10,910 bases of DNA, taken from Pseudomonadota bacterium. GTDB lineage: Bacteria; Pseudomonadota; Alphaproteobacteria; Sphingomonadales; Sphingomonadaceae. The notes beneath the pieces were generated by a model. It had not been told where the DNA came from. It worked only from the letters and a program-made list of their open reading frames with translations, and ran no database searches. The DNA is taken from NCBI GenBank assembly GCA_947474905.1, contig CANJKQ010000008.1:1-10910 (forward strand), given 5' to 3'. The position numbers and the translations under genes were made by a program. Shown here one piece after another: positions 7,865 through 10,910 of this stretch (positions are counted from its first letter, which is position 1; each line of letters starts with the position of its first letter).

Positions 7865-7896
7865 TGGACAAAAGCAACTGTCCAGATGGTTTGACA
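7865..7896. promoter_or_regulatory. Divergent crtF/crtD control region with PpsR/CrtJ-type site
   Basis: The 42-bp gap between crtF and crtD holds a perfect TGT-N12-ACA site, TGTCCAGATGGTTTGACA (7879-7896). It also holds a perfect interrupted palindrome, TGGACA-N8-TGTCCA (7865-7884), that shares the TGTCCA half. Together they suggest binding of a PpsR-type repressor that could control both carotenoid genes. No convincing -35/-10 pair is visible on either strand. The TTGACA at 7891-7896 has no good -10 after it. Confidence 0.7.
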
Positions 7897-7905
7897 GATG
7901 TTAGG

Positions 7906-9495
7906 ATGGCGTCAACCGGAACAGGATCGGATGGCATGCCGGAAGGCGAGGCGATCATCATCGGCGCGGGAATAGGGGGGCTGGCGAGCGCCGCCCTGCT
8001 GGCCGCGCGCGGGGTGCCCGTTACGGTCTGCGAGGCGCAAGCCAAGCCCGGCGGCAAGCTGCGCGAAGTGATGGCGGGCGGCCAAGCGATTGATGGTGGC
8101 CCCACCGTTTTCACGATGCGCGACGTCTTTGACGAACTGTTCTTCGCGGCTGGCGCGCGCCTGGAAGATGAAGTGCCGATGCAGCGGGCCGAGTTGCTCG
8201 CGCGGCACGCCTGGGGCGCGGATCGACTCGATCTTTATGCCAATCTTGACCGCAGCATCGCCGCTGTCCGCGATTTCGCGGGCGCGCGCGAGGCAGAGGG
8301 ATTCCGCCGTTTCATGGCAGAAGCCGCCCATATCCACGCGACACTCGACCGGCCGTTTCTGCGCGCGACCAAGACCAACCCCATTGGCCTTACCTGGCGA
8401 ATGGGGATCAAGGGCTTTGCCGATCTCAACTCGATCCGCCCCTATCAGACGCTGTGGTCGGCGCTGGGCGATCATTTCTGCGACTCGCGGCTGAAGCAGC
8501 TATTTGGTCGATATGCGACCTATGCCGGATCGTCGCCATTTCGCTGTCCGGCGACGCTGATGCTGATCGCGCATGTCGAGGCGAGCGGGGTGTGGCTGGT
8601 CGATGGCGGCATGCACCGGCTGGCGCAAGCGCTGGAGCGAGTTGCCACGCGCCACGGGGCGCGGTTTCGCTATGACGCGCCGGTGGCTGAAATCCTGGTC
8701 GAACGCGGGCGCGCCGCTGGCATTCGCCTGGCAAGCGGCGAACGGCTGAATGCCAGCCAGATCATCTGCAACGCCGATCCTGCCGCGCTTGGCGCCGGGC
8801 ATTTCGGCACCGCCGTCCGCCGTGCCACTGGCGCTACCCGCCCACGCGACCGATCGTTGAGCGCGCTGGTCTGGACCGCCGTCGTGCGACCGAGCGGCTT
8901 TCCGCTTGTCCGCCACAATGTCTTTTTCTCGACCGATTATGCGGCTGAATTCGCCGCGCTGTGCGCCGGCCGCCTGCCCGACGACCCCACCATCTATGTC
9001 TGCGCGCAGGACCGCGACGATTTGGGCCAGGGCGCGCCCGACGCTGGGGAGCGCGTCCAGATCATCATGAATGCCCCCGCCGGTGGCGACGCCGCCACCC
9101 CCACCCAAGCGGAGATTGACCGATGGACCGACCGGATGCTCGCCACGCTCGCCCGATCGGGGCTGGCGCTCAATCTTTCGCCCGCGCAATCGGTGCTGAC
9201 GACGCCCACGGGCTTCAACGCGCTGTTTCCACAGACGGGTGGAGCCCTTTATGGACGGGCCTCGCACGGGTGGGCGGCGTCCTTCCGCCGCCCGGGCGCG
9301 CGGACACGGATCCCTGGGCTCTACTTGGCGGGCGGGGGAACGCACCCGGGGGCGGGCGTGCCGATGGCGGCGCTGTCGGGCCGACTCGCCGCCTCGGCAG
9401 TATTGCGCGACCGCGCTTCGACGTCCGCGTCGACGCGCAAGGCTATGCCTGGTGGTATATCGACGCCTTCAGCGATGACGGACGCTATGGGCTGA
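7906..9495 (+). CDS. crtD: Hydroxyneurosporene/methoxyneurosporene 3,4-desaturase
   Basis: The FAD-dependent carotenoid oxidoreductase has about 529 residues from the ATG at 7906, or 519 from the ATG at 7936. It puts the 3,4-double bond into 1-hydroxy or 1-methoxy acyclic carotenoids. The N-terminal dinucleotide-binding motif IIIGAGIGGLASAALLAARG is at about residues 17-36. It is followed by CEAQAKPGGKLREV and GPTVFTMRDVFDELF, a pattern typical of CrtD rather than CrtI. The C-terminal FAD motif GLYLAGGGTHPGAGVPMAAL begins near residue 471. The frame is open upstream to 7681, but that part runs antisense through crtF and has no family similarity. About 25 residues after the usual family end lie over the conserved start of crtC. 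The tail is low-complexity and may reflect frame overlap only. Confidence 0.93.
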   Translation: MASTGTGSDGMPEGEAIIIGAGIGGLASAALLAARGVPVTVCEAQAKPGGKLREVMAGGQAIDGGPTVFTMRDVFDELFFAAGARLEDEVPMQRAELLARHAWGADRLDLYANLDRSIAAVRDFAGAREAEGFRRFMAEAAHIHATLDRPFLRATKTNPIGLTWRMGIKGFADLNSIRPYQTLWSALGDHFCDSRLKQLFGRYATYAGSSPFRCPATLMLIAHVEASGVWLVDGGMHRLAQALERVATRHGARFRYDAPVAEILVERGRAAGIRLASGERLNASQIICNADPAALGAGHFGTAVRRATGATRPRDRSLSALVWTAVVRPSGFPLVRHNVFFSTDYAAEFAALCAGRLPDDPTIYVCAQDRDDLGQGAPDAGERVQIIMNAPAGGDAATPTQAEIDRWTDRMLATLARSGLALNLSPAQSVLTTPTGFNALFPQTGGALYGRASHGWAASFRRPGARTRIPGLYLAGGGTHPGAGVPMAALSGRLAASAVLRDRASTSASTRKAMPGGISTPSAMTDAMG

Positions 9496-10328
9496 CGATC
9501 ATCGCGTTCATCGGCAGCGTCTTTTCGCCCTATTACAAATTCTCCGGCCGCCATGCGCCTGACAATCACTGCGCGATCAATGTCGCGATGACCGGCCCGC
9601 GCGCCGGCGCCTGGGCAATGACCGAGCGGGGGCGATCGCATGTCGATCGCGGACCCGACCATTTCGCGGTGGGGCCCAGCGCGCTGCACTGGGACGGCGC
9701 GTGCCTGACGATCAATATCGACGAGATTTCAGCCCCCATCCCCGCGCGGGTGCGCGGGCAAGTGCGGGTGTGGCCGATGATGACGGGCGGCACCGCCTTC
9801 ACGCTCGATCCCCATGGCCACCACCGCTGGCACCCGGTCGCGCCGCGCGCGCGGATTGAGGTGGCGATGGCGCACCCCGGTATCAGCTGGAAAGGCGATG
9901 GCTATTTTGACAGCAATTTCGGTGACGAGCCATTAGAGGCGGGATTCATCGACTGGCACTGGTCGCGCGCGCATCTGCGTGATGATGTCGCGGTGCTCTA
10001 TGAAGGAACGCGCGCCGATGGCGAGCGCTTCAACCTGGCGCTGTGCATGGACCGGCAAGGCGAATGGCGCGATGCGGTGCCGCCGCCAATGGCGCGGCTG
10101 CCGCGATCGGGCTGGCAAGTCGATCGCCGCACCCGGGCCGATACCGGCTGCACGCCGCGCGTGCTGAAAACGTGGATCGACGCGCCTTTCTATGCCCGGT
10201 CGGCGATTGCGACGCGGCTTTATGGTGAGGATGTCCACGCCGTACACGAGAGCCTGTCGCTCAGGCGATTCGCCTCATTCGTCGTCCAGACGATGCTGCC
10301 CTATCGCATGCCCCGCGTCTTCTGGTGA
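9270..10328 (+). CDS. crtC: Carotenoid 1,2-hydratase (hydroxyneurosporene synthase); start uncertain
   Basis: CrtC adds water across the 1,2-double bond of acyclic carotenoids, giving 1-hydroxy products for CrtD and CrtF. Family similarity begins near 9417. Typical segments are GYAWWYIDAFSDDGRYGLTI, IAFIGSVFSPYYKFSGRH, DNHCAINVAMTGP, AMTERGRSHVDRGPDHFAVG, GYFDSNFGDEPLE, DWHWSRAHL, FYARSAIATRLYGE and HESLSLRRF. No ATG, GTG or TTG lies in frame between 9270 and this region. Possible starts are GTG 9270 (used here; 352 residues), ATG 9123, ATT 9402, or CTG 9492. The last overlaps the crtD stop as CTGA and would resemble the shorter Rhodobacter protein but cut a conserved segment. The frame is -1 relative to crtD. 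Overlap with crtD is at least 79 nt of conserved sequence. Function is secure; the start is not. Confidence 0.9.
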   Translation: MGGVLPPPGRADTDPWALLGGRGNAPGGGRADGGAVGPTRRLGSIARPRFDVRVDAQGYAWWYIDAFSDDGRYGLTIIAFIGSVFSPYYKFSGRHAPDNHCAINVAMTGPRAGAWAMTERGRSHVDRGPDHFAVGPSALHWDGACLTINIDEISAPIPARVRGQVRVWPMMTGGTAFTLDPHGHHRWHPVAPRARIEVAMAHPGISWKGDGYFDSNFGDEPLEAGFIDWHWSRAHLRDDVAVLYEGTRADGERFNLALCMDRQGEWRDAVPPPMARLPRSGWQVDRRTRADTGCTPRVLKTWIDAPFYARSAIATRLYGEDVHAVHESLSLRRFASFVVQTMLPYRMPRVFW

Positions 10329-10454
10329 CCGGGCGCGATCCGCCTTGTCCTTGGCGATCGACCGGGTGACCGACCAATATTGCCAGCCGCCAATCCCCAG
10401 CGCGACGATGGCGGAAAAGGTCAGTTCGACCAGGCCGTAATATTTGTGAGGCAT
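10275..10454 (-). CDS. Small single-span membrane protein downstream of bchO
   Basis: The ORF of 59 codons starts with ATG at 10454-10452 and stops with TGA at 10277-10275. It reads MPHKYYGLVELTFSAIVALG at the N-terminus. One hydrophobic helix is predicted by eye at about residues 9-29, with Trp and Tyr at its end (GGWQYWSV). A charged tail follows (KDKADRARSPED and on). A strong ribosome-binding site, GGGAGG, lies 5 nt upstream. The start is 15 nt after the bchO stop on the same strand, so it is probably the last gene of the bchO transcript. Its last 54 nt lie antisense to the 3' end of crtC. I do not recognise the family. The coding call rests on the ribosome-binding site, spacing and sensible composition. 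Confidence 0.7.
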   Translation of the reverse strand: MPHKYYGLVELTFSAIVALGIGGWQYWSVTRSIAKDKADRARSPEDAGHAIGQHRLDDE

Positions 10455-10469
10455 CGCTCCCTCCCGTTT

Positions 10470-10910
10470 TCAGGCCGTTGCATCCGCGGTTGCGATGCGC
10501 CGAATACGCTCGGCCACCAGCGCGGGCGCCTCTTCATGCGCTAGATGGCCAAGCCCAGCCAGCATGTCCACCTGCGCGTCGGGCAAGCGTTCGGCGATAT
10601 GCCTGACGCCGTCCGCCGGCACCGCCGCATCGCCGTCGCCATGGATCAGCGTGACGGGCAGTGTCAGCCCCGGCAGATCGGCGTAGAGTGCATCCAAATC
10701 CCACTCCGCCATCATCGTAATGGCGCCCGCGCAATGGCCGGCGCGACGGAACAGCCGCGCATAGCATTCCACCCCGACCGCATCGATCTTCGATCCCGTC
10801 GAGCGGACCAGAAACCGCTCCACTTCCCCTGGCGTCGACGCGATTCGCGCGAAAATGTGCGGCGCGAAGGGATTGACGAAGAGCAGCTTGGCCAGCGTCG
10901 GGAAAATCCG
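10470..10910 (-). CDS. bchO: BchO, alpha/beta-hydrolase of the magnesium chelatase locus (5' truncated)
   Basis: The C-terminal 146 residues are present, and the reading frame is open to the window edge. The first visible residues, RIFPTLAKLLFVNPFAPHIF, match the BchO pattern, so the GTG at 10823 is an internal codon. Later segments are RSTGSKIDAVGVECYARLFR, LTLPVTLIHGDGDAAVPADG and MLAGLGHLAHEEAP. They carry the probable catalytic acid (in HGDGDAAVP) and the histidine (GHLAHEE) of an alpha/beta-hydrolase. The nucleophile lies outside the window. BchO is regularly found with bchI and bchD of magnesium chelatase and is thought to assist that step; its reaction is not firmly known. The gene is followed after 15 nt by the small membrane-protein ORF. 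Confidence 0.92.
   Translation of the reverse strand, partial: RIFPTLAKLLFVNPFAPHIFARIASTPGEVERFLVRSTGSKIDAVGVECYARLFRRAGHCAGAITMMAEWDLDALYADLPGLTLPVTLIHGDGDAAVPADGVRHIAERLPDAQVDMLAGLGHLAHEEAPALVAERIRRIATADATA

Noticed and set aside
8500..9345. Minus-strand ORF of 281 codons antisense to crtD
   Set aside because: Composition is typical of an antisense frame, with no domains; crtD is well supported.
9330..9360. G-rich stretch in the crtD/crtC overlap as a programmed frameshift site
   Set aside because: The bases do not fit an X XXY YYZ heptamer in the crtD frame, so a programmed shift is not supported by sequence alone.

Overview
The window is a piece of a photosynthesis gene cluster (PGC) from a high-GC, bacteriochlorophyll a-producing alphaproteobacterium. 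The PufL, PufA and PufB sequences, the bchCXYZ-pufBALM order and the REP-like repeat between bchY and bchZ resemble aerobic anoxygenic phototrophs of the Sphingomonadales (Sphingomonas-like). The genus is inferred from memory of protein families, not from a search.

Layout. From about 7863 leftwards everything lies on the minus strand, in the order crtF, bchC, bchX, bchY, bchZ, pufB, pufA, pufL and the first 22 bases of pufM. This is the classic carotenoid-bacteriochlorophyll-reaction centre superoperon. bchC and bchX overlap by 4 nt (ATGA), and bchX and bchY are 1 nt apart. bchY and bchZ are separated by 109 nt holding a repeat, and pufA and pufL by 158 nt holding a GC-rich hairpin. From about 7906 rightwards crtD and crtC lie on the plus strand, diverging from crtF and overlapping each other. 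At the right edge a minus-strand pair follows: a 5'-truncated bchO and a 59-codon membrane-protein ORF whose 3' end overlaps the 3' end of crtC.

How the genes work together. BchX, BchY and BchZ form chlorophyllide a oxidoreductase, and BchC oxidises the 3-hydroxyethyl group; both steps lead to bacteriochlorophyllide a. BchO is associated with magnesium chelatase genes. CrtC, CrtD and CrtF add the 1-hydroxyl, the 3,4-double bond and the 1-methoxy group to acyclic carotenoids of the spheroidene/spirilloxanthin type. PufL and PufM form the reaction centre core, and PufA and PufB form the LH1 antenna around it.

Regulation. Two promoter regions carry PpsR/CrtJ-type TGT-N12-ACA palindromes. A tandem pair 8 bp apart covers the probable -35 and -10 of bchC, and one perfect site plus a second palindrome fill the 42-bp crtF/crtD gap.

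No wholly new system was seen. The items most worth a second look are the small ORF next to bchO, a 5-residue insertion in PufL just before the QB-site residues that coincides with an inverted repeat, the repeat covering the bchZ ribosome-binding region, and the crtD/crtC overlap without a convincing crtC start. No stretch over 300 bases lacks a gene.
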